Source: Cryptomeria japonica (Eukaryota; Streptophyta; Pinopsida; Cupressales; Cupressaceae). Taken from it: a stretch of DNA of 64,000 bases. Position numbers and translations under genes: made by a program. Under the pieces are notes generated by a model. The model was not told the DNA's origin, did no database searches, and was given only the letters and a program-made list of their open reading frames with translations. Positions within the stretch are counted from its first letter, which is position 1, and each line of letters starts with the position of its first letter. This document shows positions 44,771 through 58,680 of the stretch, piece by piece. The stretch spans positions 231,622,396 through 231,686,395 of the forward strand of contig NC_081406.1 of the NCBI RefSeq assembly GCF_030272615.1, read 5' to 3'.

Positions 44771-47700
44771 GATCTCAAAGCAAGTGTGTGTCCATCAATG
44801 ACAATCACAACATAAACATCAAAAATGCCAACACAAGTACAATCTATTTGGACTAGGGCTATAAAATCAACCTTATGCTCGACTCTTTCTATTTTTTGCA
44901 TTAGAGTATTAGGGGTGGAGGTTGTGATAGTTGTAGTTGCAAATGCATGAAAGACAATAGATGGAACATAAACCATATGTAGTGATCTTTTTAGTGGCTT
45001 ATATTCTTTATTTGGCTAATAGTTGAAATTTGGGAATCAAAATTTGGCTAATAGATCAAGTTATAAAGTGACCTAAATTGCCACATTTTTATTAAATTTA
45101 TTTTAGTTATTAAAATTGTTTGAGTATTTATTTTAATAAAAATTTAACTCGTAAAAATCGCCACAGTATTTTATACATGATTAGATCACATTCACCTATA
45201 TATAAAGTTATAATAGAAATCTAAATTAATTCACTAATAGCAAATCATAATTACTGGTTACTTTAGGACTAGTTGCTAATCTTTAGTTTTTGCCATTGAT
45301 TTATATTATACTCTAGTGACTATCATGGTATTCTACAAGGTAATATGTACTTACAATTTCTACTACTCATTAGGCCCAAAATTGCTTTTAAATCATTGAT
45401 CTCAATGGAGATGAATGGTCTAAATGTAATTTTGGGCCCCATGAGCATTACAAATTGTGAGTACATTTTACCTCATAGAATACAACAAGGGCTATTATAT
45501 TATATTTTACATCAACGGTGGCAATTGAATACGATTGAGTCTACCCCTTAAACCCATCAAGCATTTCCACCCTTGGGGCTCTACTTTTACATAAGAATTT
45601 AATTTCTGTCATGGAACGATTTGCCATGGTAATTGATGCATTTTCTTATTATTTACCAAGATTCACCAAGATTTTCTACAAAATTTTAGCAAAAATCATC
45701 AAAGGTGGGAGTAGTGACAATCATAGAAGGTGGGGCAGGAAAAGATGCGTCGTGCAAAGAAGTAGAAGAGGTAAACTTCACCCCAAAGTGTTCGAGAATG
45801 TCAAAACCAAATGGTACACCAAGCGAAAAATATGTAGAGAACTATCCTACTATGTAGGAGATAGAATGTTCTTGAGTATCCATGTATGCCTCATGATCAA
45901 AGCCATTCCCCTTATGATGAACATCATCCATAAAACCAACATGAATATCCTAATTAGCAGAATGCGTGGTCATATTAGGATTGCAACGAAAACTTATTCT
46001 CAAGGGGCAAGTGTGATATTGGTGAGGATTTGGCATAAACATAGTACACAAACCCTAAAAGTGTCATGCCCCCTTTTCCAAAATCGAGATAAAGATTGTT
46101 TCTCACGGAGTCATCAAAGTTTGGGGTTGAGACTACCCCATGACTTATGCCAGGGAGTTGTTAACGGTTAGAGATGTTGCCCAACACATACCAAAGGTTG
46201 TCGAAGGTCGAGGATCATGAGTACTATGTGACTCATGATGAAAAGTTGTTGGGTGTTGGGAAGTAGAGGTACCTCATGATCCATTTCAAAGAGCCATCAA
46301 AGGTCAAGGGTTGAGGTTGTGGCTTGATGAGTGCCAAGCTTAAAGGGAAGGGAAAGTTTGAAACTTCGATGAGAATATCTTGTAAGGCCTACCTATTATA
46401 TGACATGTAGAATTCAAATTTTGGCCTTGGCACCAGTTTGGGATTTAGCCCGACTAGTCTAGTCTTTAGTGTGAGGAGCATATAAAACTAGGAAAGTATT
46501 GCATATCCATTTTATGTTATTCTATCTATTGGATACTTTGCGTTTAATTCTTTATGTGGACAAAAGCCCATAAAAGACTGCAATTAGTGGATGGAAACCC
46601 GGTTGTTGTTGGGATTAGAGGATAACCCTTTAGTTCTTGATGGCATTCTCACTCAAGGAGTGTGTTGGAGCTTTTAAGGAGTGAAAAGGAAGTTTAATTG
46701 TTTTACTTGATCTTGTTGGTTGTTGTGTAATGATTGTCATAACAATCATATTAGTTGTAGAAGTTAGAACTATATCAATATAAGTTGTTGTCAATGTTTG
46801 ATTCATTTTATGTAAATTTGTGTGATTGTCAAGTTAATTATGAGTGCTATTAAATACAATTAATTGTTGTTGTTTTGGATGTGGTTTGTGAATTTTGTGT
46901 TTATATTGCAAATTTGTTGTTTTCCATTAAAACTTTGAGAATGGACATTACAAGAAGAGCACAAAATGTAGCAATCAATAAAATAAATAAAAAAGAACCC
47001 CTAAGGCCAAAAATCTAAGAGTTGTAGAATCAATTAGATTCACCAAAATGAAAAGGAAAATAAAGAAGCTTTTTCCTTTTCTAAAATACTAAAAATCTAA
47101 GGTAAATAAATGCATTAAGAGAATCAAATCTACCCTAGAATCTCTAAGTTGAGATAGCAAATCGCCAAAAAACAAGTATACTTTCTAAATAACAAAGACA
47201 TTATAATTATTTATCTCTACATGTGGCTTGATGGCAAGAGATTACAAATTATTACTCTATGATTGAAAATAATGCTCTAATATCAAACATAGATCTATGT
47301 TGCTCTAACAAACAACCAACTAGAATTTGCTTTGATCTATAGAAAAAAATTAGCATGAAATAGACCCAAGTCTATTATGCGGTAAGAAAAAGGCATCCAT
47401 GTGAGGAATCAATTTGTATTACACAAAATTAATCTATGATGTTTTATTACCCTCAAATCAGTTAGCCTTGCCTTCTGGGATCTAAATCTATAGGAGTAGT
47501 GGTGTCTTAAACTTCATTTAAGGATTTGCTAAACAAGAGAATTCTCCCTTGGTCAAACCCTAAGGATAATGATTGAATGGCTTGTTAGCAAAGATCAAAG
47601 GCAACAAGCAACAATGTAATATACCTATATTCTATGAAATATGTAGATGTTGATGTAATAATTAATGATATAATGTGCTCCTTGAATAATGCACAAATAG

Positions 47701-50208
47701 TGAGTGAGAGCTAGATGGATCTTCTAGATTTCAAATCTCTAGGTGACGTTAAATTAAATTGGGTTATAATGTTATACAACAATCTAGAATACAAATTGAA
47801 ATGATACAAAATGACCAAATGGAGGATGGCAACAACCCAATTTGATTTTTGAATCTTAAAGAGATAAAGGTTGATTTCATGCTACATAATCAATGATTAG
47901 GTGAACTAGTAAGTTGAGGATCAAAACTAGTTCCTATAGATATATGGAGATGGAATCAAGCTTAGGTTCAAGAATTGTCAAAATAAGCTCAAAACTAATG
48001 GGAAAATGTTGGGTATGCGATTTTCACTAGTTACATTAAAGTACACATATTGCAACTCCAATTATACAATGGTTATAAAGAAAAGAACCAAAATGTTTTC
48101 TTTCTTACCCATTATCCTCATCTAGACCATTCAGATTAACTATAACACACTCACTATTAAACAAATTAGCTAATAAAAACAAAAAAGATATTCTTTAAAA
48201 ATATGTGACATCATTATCGTTATTGCCAGTTTCGTTGGTCATGTTCATTGTTGTTGTCATGTTATGGTGTTTCCAATTTTCTTTAGTCGATCAATCCTTC
48301 AAATTTTGTACAACCTTGATTGTTCTTGCTTTCTTTGTCATTTTTGGGAAATGGTTTGCAAAGTGAAAATTTTGTAGTTAGCATAATTTTCAAATGTAAA
48401 AATGGCATACTTGAAGAGGTAATATTTGCAATGTGTTGTGACAAATTATGATATTTCTATCAAGATTCTACATAGTTTTTGAGTCAACCTCATTGACATA
48501 TATTATGAGTAGTGGTTCACTTTGTGGTTAAATAAACTTGAGTCAAAGTAGGACTTGGGATAGGTGACTTCCCACAAAGTCCTTATGATTAACTCCTATG
48601 AGCATTACCTAAATGCAATGAATGCTAAGTGGACCTATTCATTCTCATAAGGAATGGGTTTGTATGAACTACTACTCCTAAAATATGAATCCATAAGTTT
48701 CACTCAAAAACAACACGATTGAAACTTAATAAAAACATACTTGATAATTGTGAACACTCTAACTCACCTTTGTTGATAGATCTTGTAAGTTCAAAAAGTA
48801 TAATAGATTGGTACACTTGGTTCCTCAAAAAGATTGTCCCAAGTTTGTTGATCACAATGGTCATTGATTGTTGCAAAAAGTACAATACTCTTGTGGAGAC
48901 TTTGAAAAATCCTAGACTAAAAACGCTATAAATAAACATGACTAAATTATAGAATAATTGTAATTGAGCCTTGTAGAGTGTTGAAGATTTGTTAAGCCAC
49001 TTATGATTGGAATTACAGAATTATTGTATCGCGATCCCGTGCAGGATATTGAGGATTTGTTAAGTCGCTAAAAAGAATCATCAATGACTTGATTGAATTC
49101 TTGAAAATTTTGTCAAAGTACATCATCTTGAAAAATTTGTAAAGTACATCGTCAGATTAATCATACATTGTTGTATGACAAAATTTGCTTTCAAAGAGTA
49201 CGAAAATCCTCGAGCATTTGATTGAAATGTTCAGTCTTATTGCGTGGGACCCACATGATATGATTTTTGAGAAGGAAACACTTACGTGTGCGAAAATAAT
49301 CCCTCCCACACTATCCTGCAGCTTAGCTGTAATGTTCTAGGCTTTGTTTTAACCCCTTTTGGGGGGTAGTCGGGGGCGGCAGGTAGGTGTTTGTGTGTGC
49401 ACCTGCGTGAGTGTTTTTTCCCTTGGCTAAAAAACAGCCTGTGAGAAGCAGCATTTATTTACAGAACTTTCTTCCATTACCGCAATTAGATTGCAGTAAG
49501 AAATTAAAGCTTCACATTATTAAAGCAAAATTGATACGAAGATGAAATTTTCTTCAAAATGACTAAACCAAAGCGGAGAGATAAAAAATCTAACAAAAGA
49601 CCAAATTTATATCATTCTGGCACTTGAAAAATGATCACTAATGCAGAGACAATCCTGAATCTTTCAGCTTACTCTTCACCACTTAAAAGGGTTTGTTGGA
49701 GTGACTCTAGCATATTCAGCAACACCAGATTTAAGAGGAACACATATTCGTAACAGGAAAGACTGGAGTAAAAGATGTAGATATATTCAATTCTTTAAAC
49801 AAAACCCAAGTATCGTAAAATGGACTCAAGCAGGTACAGATGAGAACTAAAATTTAAAAAGGAAAATATTTTATTGCGATCCTTCCAGTACAAAAATCTG
49901 TCCAGCTAACTGAATCGGTTGGCCTACAAATATTAAATTTTCAATAGCTTGACTTGGTGATCTGCCATACATTCACTAACTGGACACATTAGAAAACATT
50001 TTGCAAAGCATTTAAATCTCTCTTGTGAGAGATTTAATATTAGTTTGATTGTCAAGAGAGTATGGCATGTTAGAGTTTGCCGGTCATCTAGTTGACCACT
50101 GAATTTAATCACTCTTAACGATTGATTTTACAAATCAAGGCAACCTGATGCAGATGTAATCTTCTTGGGAAGCGCCAGCTGCCATTGTGAGATTTCAGCT
50201 TATTGTAG
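44771..50208. other. Intergenic, no gene recognised
   Basis: Only short, unconvincing ORFs; the longest (45,611-46,171, 186 codons) has no recognisable motif. A GC-rich patch with CCCCTTTTGGGGGG (around 49,350) and a GT-rich stretch (49,388-49,400) are the only compositional features. The last ~900 bp should include the 3' untranslated region of the minus-strand gene. Confidence 0.5.
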
Positions 50209-50324
50209 TTAGGAAGAATTGGGTAGGAGAAGTTTCAGAATCAATGCAGCTCCTACATCATTTGTGGTATCTATAGAGGGTTTTCTGAATATCTTGAGTG
50301 TGTTCATTCTATCAAATTCCTTAA
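50209..50324 (-). CDS. Host gene exon 5 (stop)
   Basis: 116 nt after CTGACACAG, ends with TAA at 50,211-50,209. It continues the helix (VKEFDRMNTLKIFRK) and ends hydrophobic. Confidence 0.75.
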
Positions 50325-53300
50325 CTGTGTCAGAGGTTGTGAGACAAGTATTAGTAGATAACCAAGGATATTCAGATGCCAAAATAAGTCATAAATCAAT
50401 GCATCAATTTTCTTAAAAGGACTTCCAAATATAAAAAACCTACTAAACCATCAATTTAAAAAAATCTGTGAACTAGACAATAATAGCTTACAGAAATCTC
50501 ATTGTCTAAATCTAACAAAATCAGCATGCATGAAAAACCAGTTTCAAGTAGAAAGTATCAAAGGAAAACTTAAGTTTAATGCATTACCCTCCTCCAAGGA
50601 AAGCTTCATAGCTTGCTTTTCCAGCTTAATTGCAATGACACTTCGATCCATTGCAGATAGATTCTGGAATCCTAGCATTGCATACATCACACAACGTAAA
50701 AATCAGAGCAGTGGAACCTATGGAAACCAAAAGAATGCTTTTGACTCGCGGATTGATTTAGTTGAAAATTATTGGCTGCCTTACCTTGGGAATAGTATTG
50801 ATCTGACTCGTCACATCTCTTCAGAAAAGCTTGCAACTTGTTGAAACGATGCTCAAAATTTGCAATTATTTCTTTCTCCACATTATTACCTTGAGTAGTT
50901 GGCTCAGATGAAGCAGACAAAGCTAGGAACTTACCCCAGTCTGACTCTGATGATGACATTCCTTGAGAGGCTGTTCTTACAGATGACATTTGTCCTGCGG
51001 CATGTGCAGGGCTACTGAGTTCTAATCTAAAATTAACTGACGAATTATCAGTGTTGTTTCCATTCAACTCCAATGCAAGTTCGTGGGGAAAAAAGCCTAC
51101 TGATTCTGCCATTTCTTTACCCTCTGGAATCTTCACATTTTGGTGACCATTTTCAACTTTGTCAGCAAAGACTTTATGCCTTTTGAAGCAATATTTTGAG
51201 GTGAAATCAGGTTGTGGAGAATATGTTACTAAATCTGCTATCTGTTGCCTTTGGGATGGACTCCATTTCCTTTTGTTCCCATAGTGAAGATGACGGCTTG
51301 GACTTAGGTACAGGTTGTTATTGTTTGTCAGTTCCTGAGAATGAACAATCTTCTCCTTAGAATATAGTATAGGAATATGCTTTAGACCCTTCATTGGACA
51401 ATTATTAATGGCAGCAGGCAAGTTATTTATGGAATCAGGAACACCATATTGCTCTCTGTCAATGCTCTCTAGTTTATCTTTAGATTTCAAAATGCTAAAA
51501 GTATGTATTACAGGTGGCCAAGGATTAGATAGCCCTCCTTTTACGGATGTAGAATTGGCTTCCTCCAATCCTATATTTTCTTGTGGTTGTAAATTATTTC
51601 TAGACACTATCTTCTGGCCCATTTCCTTCTGCAGATTGACAAAGTTTGAAAGTTCTGATGCATTTCTTGATGATATCACACTCCCAGCCATATTTTCTGT
51701 GTTACAGTTCACAGAAACGCCAGTCACAGAGGACACCTGACATGGATTCTGGAGTGACATCCTTTCTGCACCTAAATTGCCTAATGTACTGCAGGAATAT
51801 TTTACTGACTTCTGCCCTTTCTCGGGCTCAGAAATAGAGAATGAAAACAAGTTTTCTTTGTGAAAACCTGTTTTCTTTTGATGGAATTCAGCTATTGTTA
51901 TGCTGTCTGGATGGTATGATTTATCATCCAACACAGATCCACTACTAGATTCTCTGCACTTTGCCTCTGGTGTGGCTTTTTCTTTATTCACCTGGTAAAT
52001 AACATCTGTTGCTGATAAGAGAGGGAGATTGGAATAAGCAGATTTTGTCCCTGTGGAAATATTCATTGGCCTTGGTATCTGCGTGAGAATTGGAGGACCA
52101 TTATCTGCTTCACCTTTGGTATCACTGACATCAGAACAATTGCTAGCCTGCACAGTAGTTAAACGTATTTATGTTTATTATCCAGTCATGCAAAATGTGT
52201 TATGTCTATCATAAAATATTTGTTAACACGGGTGAATAATTTGTGACATTTTAATATTTTTACATCAACATCATCAATATTTGATCTCACAATCATGCAA
52301 AACATGCGACTGAATTTTTAGTATCATTTGAACACCTCTAGATTAAAATTAATATCAATGACAAGTATCTGCTTGGGACATGACCCCAAGCAGTAACCAT
52401 TAATAGGGGGCGATTCAGGATGCATTCCCATTCACTGGCCCTTCAAAGGAATCCTTGCTGTACCCTGTTACTAACAGGGGACTACTAGACTCTCCTGTTC
52501 CAAGAATCCAAAATATAAGTTACAAAAAATCTGAAAGCATGGAAAGGCACACAACATAGGCATAACATATTTAGCTCCCAATTAGAGCTTCTATAATTAC
52601 CAGTTCAATTTGGACCCCAGAGTTTTAAAGGTAGTTTTACTGAGAGAACCAGGAAATGGATGCATCATTTATGTGGTGTGGATTCAAAATGTAATGGATA
52701 TTTGAGGAGCACCAAATCATAGTATAGTCTGTAAATAGTGTCAAAAACCACAGTAGAAGAAGCCTTAATACGCTAAGAATGCAGATAATGACACCATCTA
52801 GAATTATCCTTGCAAATTTAAGTGTTCAATTTTCCATTTTTCCCACCAATGAAGAGATAAGTAATGTCTATAGCTTCCGTTGAATTAACAAAGCAGTAAG
52901 TTTCAATGGGTCATTACCAAAGCATCCCTTGCCAGAAAATAAAACATAATAGCAAAAAATAAATCTGGTCCTTGTTTTTCATAATTATTCTTATGATTCC
53001 CTAAGGCATTCTTTGGGAGTAGAAGTGTTCTCCAGCAATCCTATAAACTTGTTTAGCCAGTCTCTCAAGAATCTATAATTGGTATCTAATCATTCTAGCA
53101 AGCACTGATGAAAATTTGAAGGATTCATTAACTTGAACCTCCATCCTAGGTTCAATCCTTCAGGGATTTTTTACCTTGATCACATTAGAAAACTACATGT
53201 GCATATGAAATCTGATGTAGTGTATTGGCTGTGGGTCTTGTGCTTTGACTAAAAGTTTATAGTGGGGAGACGACACCATTAGTTGTTCTTTGATGCGTTT

Positions 53301-56300
53301 GCAAGAGGCGGAAAATAAAGAATTCTTATATTGTTTGATTCTTGGCAATTACAGTTGAAGGTGTTGGGAAGTTCTACTAAAATCATGAAGTCTTCTAACA
53401 GTTAGAGGGTTTTGCAATCGACCACTTAGATAAGTCGGTTGCCAAAGCATTCCAGTTTAAGTGTTGAGAAGTTCTACTTAAATCGTACAGCACTCTGTTT
53501 GCAGTTAAAAGGTTGCAATTAACCACTTGAATAAGTCTGTTGCCAAATCATTCTTTTAGCACTATTTAGCATTTTGTCCTGCTATTGATTAAATTACGAA
53601 CTTGGTAGTCTTCACAAATGCCCTCACAAGGAGCCTTGCACTTATGGATCCTAGGGACTTTAATTCCAGTGCATTTATAGTTTGGCATCGGAATGATCCA
53701 TACTAATTCAAATAAAATTGAAGTGGGAGCTTTTGAACATGGTGCAAAGATTCATCAAATGATAAGTGGAAGCAGATTTTTTCAGGTGTTTAGTTGTGGC
53801 TGCCTGGATAGATGTAGACGTGTATGAAAAATGCCAAAGCATAAGGAAGGCACTTGTATTTCTTGACAAAGTGACACAACAAAGTTTTGTGTCATATCAT
53901 GCATTGATCACAAATTTTGGATATTTTTTAGTAAATGCCTTGGGAATATGTAGATCCAAACTCCCTCCCAACCTTTGCCAGCAACCTCCCAGTTTGTGCT
54001 CATCTTGGAGCTTTGCAACAGGATTTGAAAATCTATATAAATTAATTGAAGGTGGACTTTTGCCTGGCATAAGTGTGGCTGCCTAATAGACAATGCATGC
54101 TGAATATGGCAGTTCATGGATAGCATGCAACTCATTTAACAAATTCCTCAGCAAGATGTGGCTTCATGGACCACAATTATTGCTTGATTTACACTTATAG
54201 GCTTGTTGATAAAGCCTTGAAGATTTTTACATATATGCAGTTAGCAAAGTCAGAGTCATCATCTTTTTCTAGCTTCCTCCCAGTTTCTGCCAAACAAGGA
54301 GCTTTAAAATGGTAAGGTGGGGAGACAATGTAATTATTCATTATCAAAAGGAGCCTACACTGTAAGCTACCTCAATTAATCTCCAATAGTTGGCAAGTTT
54401 TGCAATATAAGATTGGCCATCAGTTGGTATGGTTACTTATTCTTTTCATTGGAGACTTGCAGGTCAAACGTGTTACGTACTATTTGTGAAGATGATTGAC
54501 AACAATAGTGGGTGGGATGTCAATCTGGATCATGAAACCAGTAGATATTGTTGATTAAGTAGACTACGAAGAATATGTTCTTCTTGCTGACAATGTTCAC
54601 AAGAAACTGCAATACAGATTAGAGGTCATATGCTCGTTTATGATTGCTGTAACATGCCAAAATGAGGTCTCATACTTTCTAGCCAGGATGTTTTACTCTT
54701 CTGTTCTTTTGATTCAGTGGATGGAACAACTGTTGAACCGCCATTGACCAATCAGAATTTATAAACCTTTTGCAAACATCCGAAGAGAATACAACAAAAT
54801 GGCTGCCAAAATAGAAAATAAGGTCGCTATCCTGGAAGAACATGAAAATTGATAATAAAATGGATGATCTAAGATCTTGATATACCATATGCTAAAGAGG
54901 TTAAGTGCATGAGAAACAGGATATGATAAAAAACAAGGATACGAGTGCTTCAACTTTAAAGTACGCAAGTTGTGCAGTGATTCCTCATATAACTATTCTT
55001 CACCTTGAATTGGAATCTTGATGATGGTGTCAATGCATTATTGTTTATTGAAACTAGTATTTGACTCCTACGGGTCAACATGCAATGAAGCTAACACAGT
55101 TTGATAATAGTTATGGCAAGAAAGAGGAAGACTGCAGCAGCTAAACATGAGGAGGAAATGTATGTAGAGCACAACATTTTATTAAAAGATCTTGATATTC
55201 TCCAGTCTATTGGGCATAAAATTATGCCATTTTGAGAATCGAGAAAAGAAGAAATAAGGCCGCAGCCATGTTCAAACTAATCCTACACATTTTGGTTTTT
55301 ATGGATGTGCCATGGCAGTGTAATTCTCCTAAGTGTTCTGGGCACAATACTTTATTAGTGTGTTTGCAGAGCTGTTATATTATTAATCTTCTACTATTTA
55401 TGTTTAAATAAGACAATACTTGATGAAGATGCATGATGATGAATGTTCCATAGTAAATACCATAAGATGAAGAAATAATCCAAAATAAATAATGGCAAAA
55501 AAATTGTGAGGGAAATATTTTTTTTTTGTAGCCATAGAGCCAAAACCAACAAAACTTGTCAACATGCTGCAAATTTTCTCAAAACATGGATATCTATATA
55601 ATAAGACTTACATTGGATGGATGTCTCCCTTTCTCTCCCACCAAAACAGATCCAATTGTGTGAGGATTCCTGACTGAAGAAAATGCTACAGTAAAAAATA
55701 CAAAGAATAACAGTGTAAATAAGAGGACAGTCTTTAAAAAATCTTCTTCCTGATCAGCAGCTTAACAAGCTAAATCATCTTACTTCTTTCAGGAACCTAG
55801 CTACAATAAAATTCCAGAAACTTGCACAGAACCATATTGCCCTGTTTACATTTTCTAAACTGAAGAAATGATTTACATTAAAGAAATTTAAATAAAGGCA
55901 ATATACAGATGGAGACAGAGATAGTGTGAACATAAAAGTACAAAACTGCAACTACAATAAATCAGAACTGGCAACAAGTTGATCATCAGGCAATACAGAG
56001 CCCTGCAATGGTTTTTTTTCTTAAACAAACCAACTAGTTCCATGCAGTATTGTTGAAATAGCGTAGCTTCATGAATATATGATTTCACCAATTCTATACT
56101 AAGAGGGGAAGAGGGTTCAAGGCTTTAAGCTCATAATCTGAAAATGGGTTCCAGCACCAATAAACTTCAACAACTAAATCTTAATGTTGCCAGAAAGGCC
56201 AGTCCTGGACCAAAGGGAGGTGGAGTTCTCAGGGATGACATAAGCTTGATCTAACCACTAATACGGATAAGAGGCAGATTCTGCTATCACCACTGATAAA

Positions 56301-58156
56301 AATCTAATTATTTTAGGAGATTCTGCTATCATTGATAATCGTTTTAATCAAGTTCAATACCACAGTTGAACTTTAGCATGTCCCCTTGGGGAGATTGAAC
56401 CTCTAGAAATAATAATCCTAGAGCCTAAGATTGGGCCATGTGTGTGGAGTGAAACAAGAGGCAGAAATTGTTTTCTATAACGGAGCTGATTTGATCAAAA
56501 AATTCACCCACCCCAATTTTTATTAGCTCCAAACTAGAAGATTGTCATACATTGTTGGGGAGTAAAAAGAATCATCCAATGGAAAGTAAAATTATTTCTT
56601 CTCCTAAGTGAGAGATTGTGTGGAACAAGAAAGGCGTAGATGAGACCAGGAAAGTGGCCATGATTTAGCCCCTGATCAAGCCATATGGCATAGGAACTAT
56701 GTACACCAATAGCTTCAGACCAGAGATCGCATTCTACAAATTTGTTATTCTGAGTTCTCTCTAACGTTTTGGAATTGGCATGGAAGAAGAAAGTAGCAAC
56801 TGAAATATAGAAAGAGTGTTAGAAAAGGTAAGAATAAGGTTACTGAGTAGTAAACTGAGCTGTGAAACTAAAGGGATTACGAAGGAAAACTTGAGAGAAT
56901 TCCGATACATTTAATGAAAGAAAGATACGAAATGTACTTTAGATTTTTATGTCCCCTAGGAGCTAAGAATGGCAATGGAGCTTAAAGAAGTATGCATCTC
57001 CAATAACTTATGCATACAAGTCAAGTTAAATAAAGTAAGGAAGAAGAGAAATATGGAATCAGACAAGACAGTGAAGCAACAACTCCCCAACATCCGATGC
57101 CTGAGAACCCAAAGCTATGTTCCTGTGATTCACTCTCCTGAAATTCACAATTATGAAGTATGGCGTTCATGTTGCTACATTTTTTGGGAATGCTGAGATA
57201 GACATTATGTGGATAATCTCATTCCAAAGATTAGGAAACTTGTAAAAACCTCATAATTATAGTGGATGGAGCCAAACCACTCAGGACCAACAGAGTTGTA
57301 GGGGCGGCTTCCAACATAGTGCTTGAATACCTTGATCCATCAGCTGCCAATGCAATTAGCGGCCAGCAACACAGGCATAAAGGTCACGAAGAAACCATTA
57401 ACAAGTCTTCCTAGGCTGTTGTTGACCTAACATTTATTATTTTCAAGAAGATGGAAGCCAGGCTCTGGCATATAAGTTTTTTGCAATTTCACGCCACCAA
57501 TAGAGTGGAGGGAAATAAAAGTTGAGCTCCAAAGCTTATAATGCTTACTACACAGCAATCCAGCTAAATTTATCAGCCCTGGACTCTGTGTTTTGAGTTA
57601 TTCAATCAATTTCTGCCATCTCGTCAAATACAAATAGGGTAATAGTCCTTGTATAAGTTTGTCTCTGTTTAATTTACTTCCCTTGCCATTTCCAGTCACG
57701 GGACGGTATATAATAGGCGCAAATATACACATTTTCATCTACCCCAACCTTTTTATAGCTGATGGCTTATAGTGCCTCATTTTCCAACCTGATCAGGATG
57801 TATAAGGTTGTTGGAAGGTCAGATTGGTCAGATTCTCCGCCTCACTATGGCTGCTAGAAATCCATGCTGCATGTCTTTTGATGGACCTATTCCGAGACTA
57901 ATAAAATATTGGACAATTTATTTTTCCAAAAACCAGAAAGAAAAATGCAAAGCATCCATGGACATGCAACATACTTGAGCTACTCAGATATCTGTGAAAA
58001 CAGAAAAACAAAAAATTCGTTTCCTACAAACCTAAAAAGTTTCTTACCCCTACCTGTATTTCCATCCATGGAGGATAATGCAATACAGTCCTTGCCAGAT
58101 ATCTGCAGTGGAAAACATCCCTGCAACACACAAGGCGCCATCACAGCAGGTGTCAT
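50209..58156 (-). CDS. Five-exon host gene, protein of unknown function (575 aa)
   Basis: Coding exons: 58,156-58,054; 55,673-55,612; 52,147-50,785; 50,671-50,588; 50,324-50,209. All splice sites are GT-AG, phases agree at all four joints (1, 0, 1, 1) and the sum is 1,728 nt (576 codons with stop). Introns are 2,380, 3,464, 113 and 263 bp. The ATG at 58,156 has a good context (GAAGATGA) behind a pyrimidine-rich leader; the in-frame ATG at 58,141 is an alternative. The middle is low-complexity, Ser/Asn/Gln-rich, with basic patches NKRKWSPSQRQQ and KYCFKRHK suggesting a nuclear protein. The C-terminus (exons 3-5) has a predicted helix rich in Glu, Lys and Leu (IKLEKQAMKLSLEE then VKEFDRMN), which may be the conserved part. 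I do not recognise the family. No disabling change is seen, so it is probably functional. Confidence 0.8.
50588..50671 (-). CDS. Host gene exon 4
   Basis: 84 nt after ATGCTAG, ending GAGG|GTAATG. It encodes DRSVIAIKLEKQAMKLSLEE. Confidence 0.78.
50785..52147 (-). CDS. Host gene exon 3 (large)
   Basis: 1,363 nt after TGTGCAG, ending at CCAAG|GTAAGG. It carries about 80 percent of the protein, mostly disordered in composition. Reading on past the donor gives a stop after about 32 codons, so the splice is needed to reach the C-terminal helix. Confidence 0.85.
53353..53550. repeat. ~100-bp duplication in intron 2
   Basis: GTTGGGAAGTTCTACT (about 53,358) and GTTGAGAAGTTCTACT (about 53,462) open two similar blocks. 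Each ends in AAGTCGGTTGCCAAAGCATTC or AAGTCTGTTGCCAAATCATTC-like text. Divergence is well above 10 percent. Confidence 0.7.
53715..54320 (+). pseudogene. PPR-protein pseudogene in host-gene intron 2
   Basis: Opposite strand to the host gene. Across several shifted frames PPR-type phrases follow in the correct order: GAFEHGAKIHQM, then VDVYEKCQSIRKALVFLDK and SYHALIT, then LPVCAHLGALQQ, then IPQQDVASWTTIIA, then LVDKALKIFTYMQLA and LPVSAKQGALK. That is the usual PPR order of VDMYxKCGSI, FDKM, SWNAMI and xCAxLGAL. At least five frameshifts or stops disable it. Functional PPR proteins bind organellar RNA; this fragment is dead. Confidence 0.8.
55612..55673 (-). CDS. Host gene exon 2
   Basis: 62 nt between CTTCAG and GTAAGT. 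It encodes NPHTIGSVLVGEKGRHPSN; phase 1 in, phase 0 out, exactly matching its neighbours. Confidence 0.75.
58054..58156 (-). CDS. Host gene exon 1 (start)
   Basis: Encodes the N-terminus, with QISGKDCIALSSMDG. Donor ACAG|GTAGGG leaves one base of the next codon. An AG at 58,121-58,122 (TTGCAG|GGATG) inside this exon could also serve as an acceptor if an upstream exon exists; the frame is the same either way. Confidence 0.7.
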
Positions 58157-58680
58157 CTTCCCCAAAGCAGAGCCACCCCAAAAAGAAACAAAAGAGAAAC
58201 AGAAGAAAAAAACTTGATCCCCAGATTGAAAGAGAAATATATCCAATTCATAAAAGCTGCCGACATTCAAGCATAACTACGTGGAATTTCATTCCAAGGG
58301 CCCCCCATTTTCTAGGAAGAGAAAGCTGAGATCTACTAATGGAGGATAAGGAACGGGATCTGCTGTGACCGTTGCAGAGCAAAAGAGTTTCTTAAATTCA
58401 AAAACAAAAAAACTCACCAAAAAAATAGAGAAAAACTAAAAGCACAGTTTCCCAGATTCTCAACTTATTTATTACCTCCGTGTCATCAATGCCATCATAC
58501 TGCTTTAAGGGATTACCTAATACTTGTGAAGATACATTCTTTTTATAATGAACTCATTTTTCAATTAACAGAGCTTGCCTTTTTTCAAATTACAGTTACA
58601 CATCACACTTAAAACAAAAGAAACTATATTTAGTCTTGCAATTTATAACGACAATTATATGCAGCCGACAGATTAAACTG
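58157..58680 (-). promoter_or_regulatory. Presumed promoter and 5' leader of host gene
   Basis: On the minus strand the ~60 bp before the ATG are pyrimidine-rich (TTTCTTCTGTTTCTCTTTTG), as in many plant leaders. I see no convincing TATA box at a fixed distance, so the transcription start is not placed. Confidence 0.35.

Noticed and set aside
44563-44976. Minus-strand 137-codon ORF
   Set aside because: Lies in an old non-coding repeat with ACCGGTT words; no recognisable domain.
45611-46171. 186-codon plus-strand ORF
   Set aside because: Long for the region but with no motif, no splice or context support and ordinary AT-rich composition; kept as unexplained and not called a gene.
53766-54086. 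106-codon plus ORF as an independent gene
   Set aside because: It is one readable segment of the PPR pseudogene; neighbouring PPR phrases are in other frames.
57909-58217. Plus-strand 102-codon ORF
   Set aside because: Overlaps exon 1 of the minus-strand gene, whose splice phases are all consistent; the plus frame has no support.
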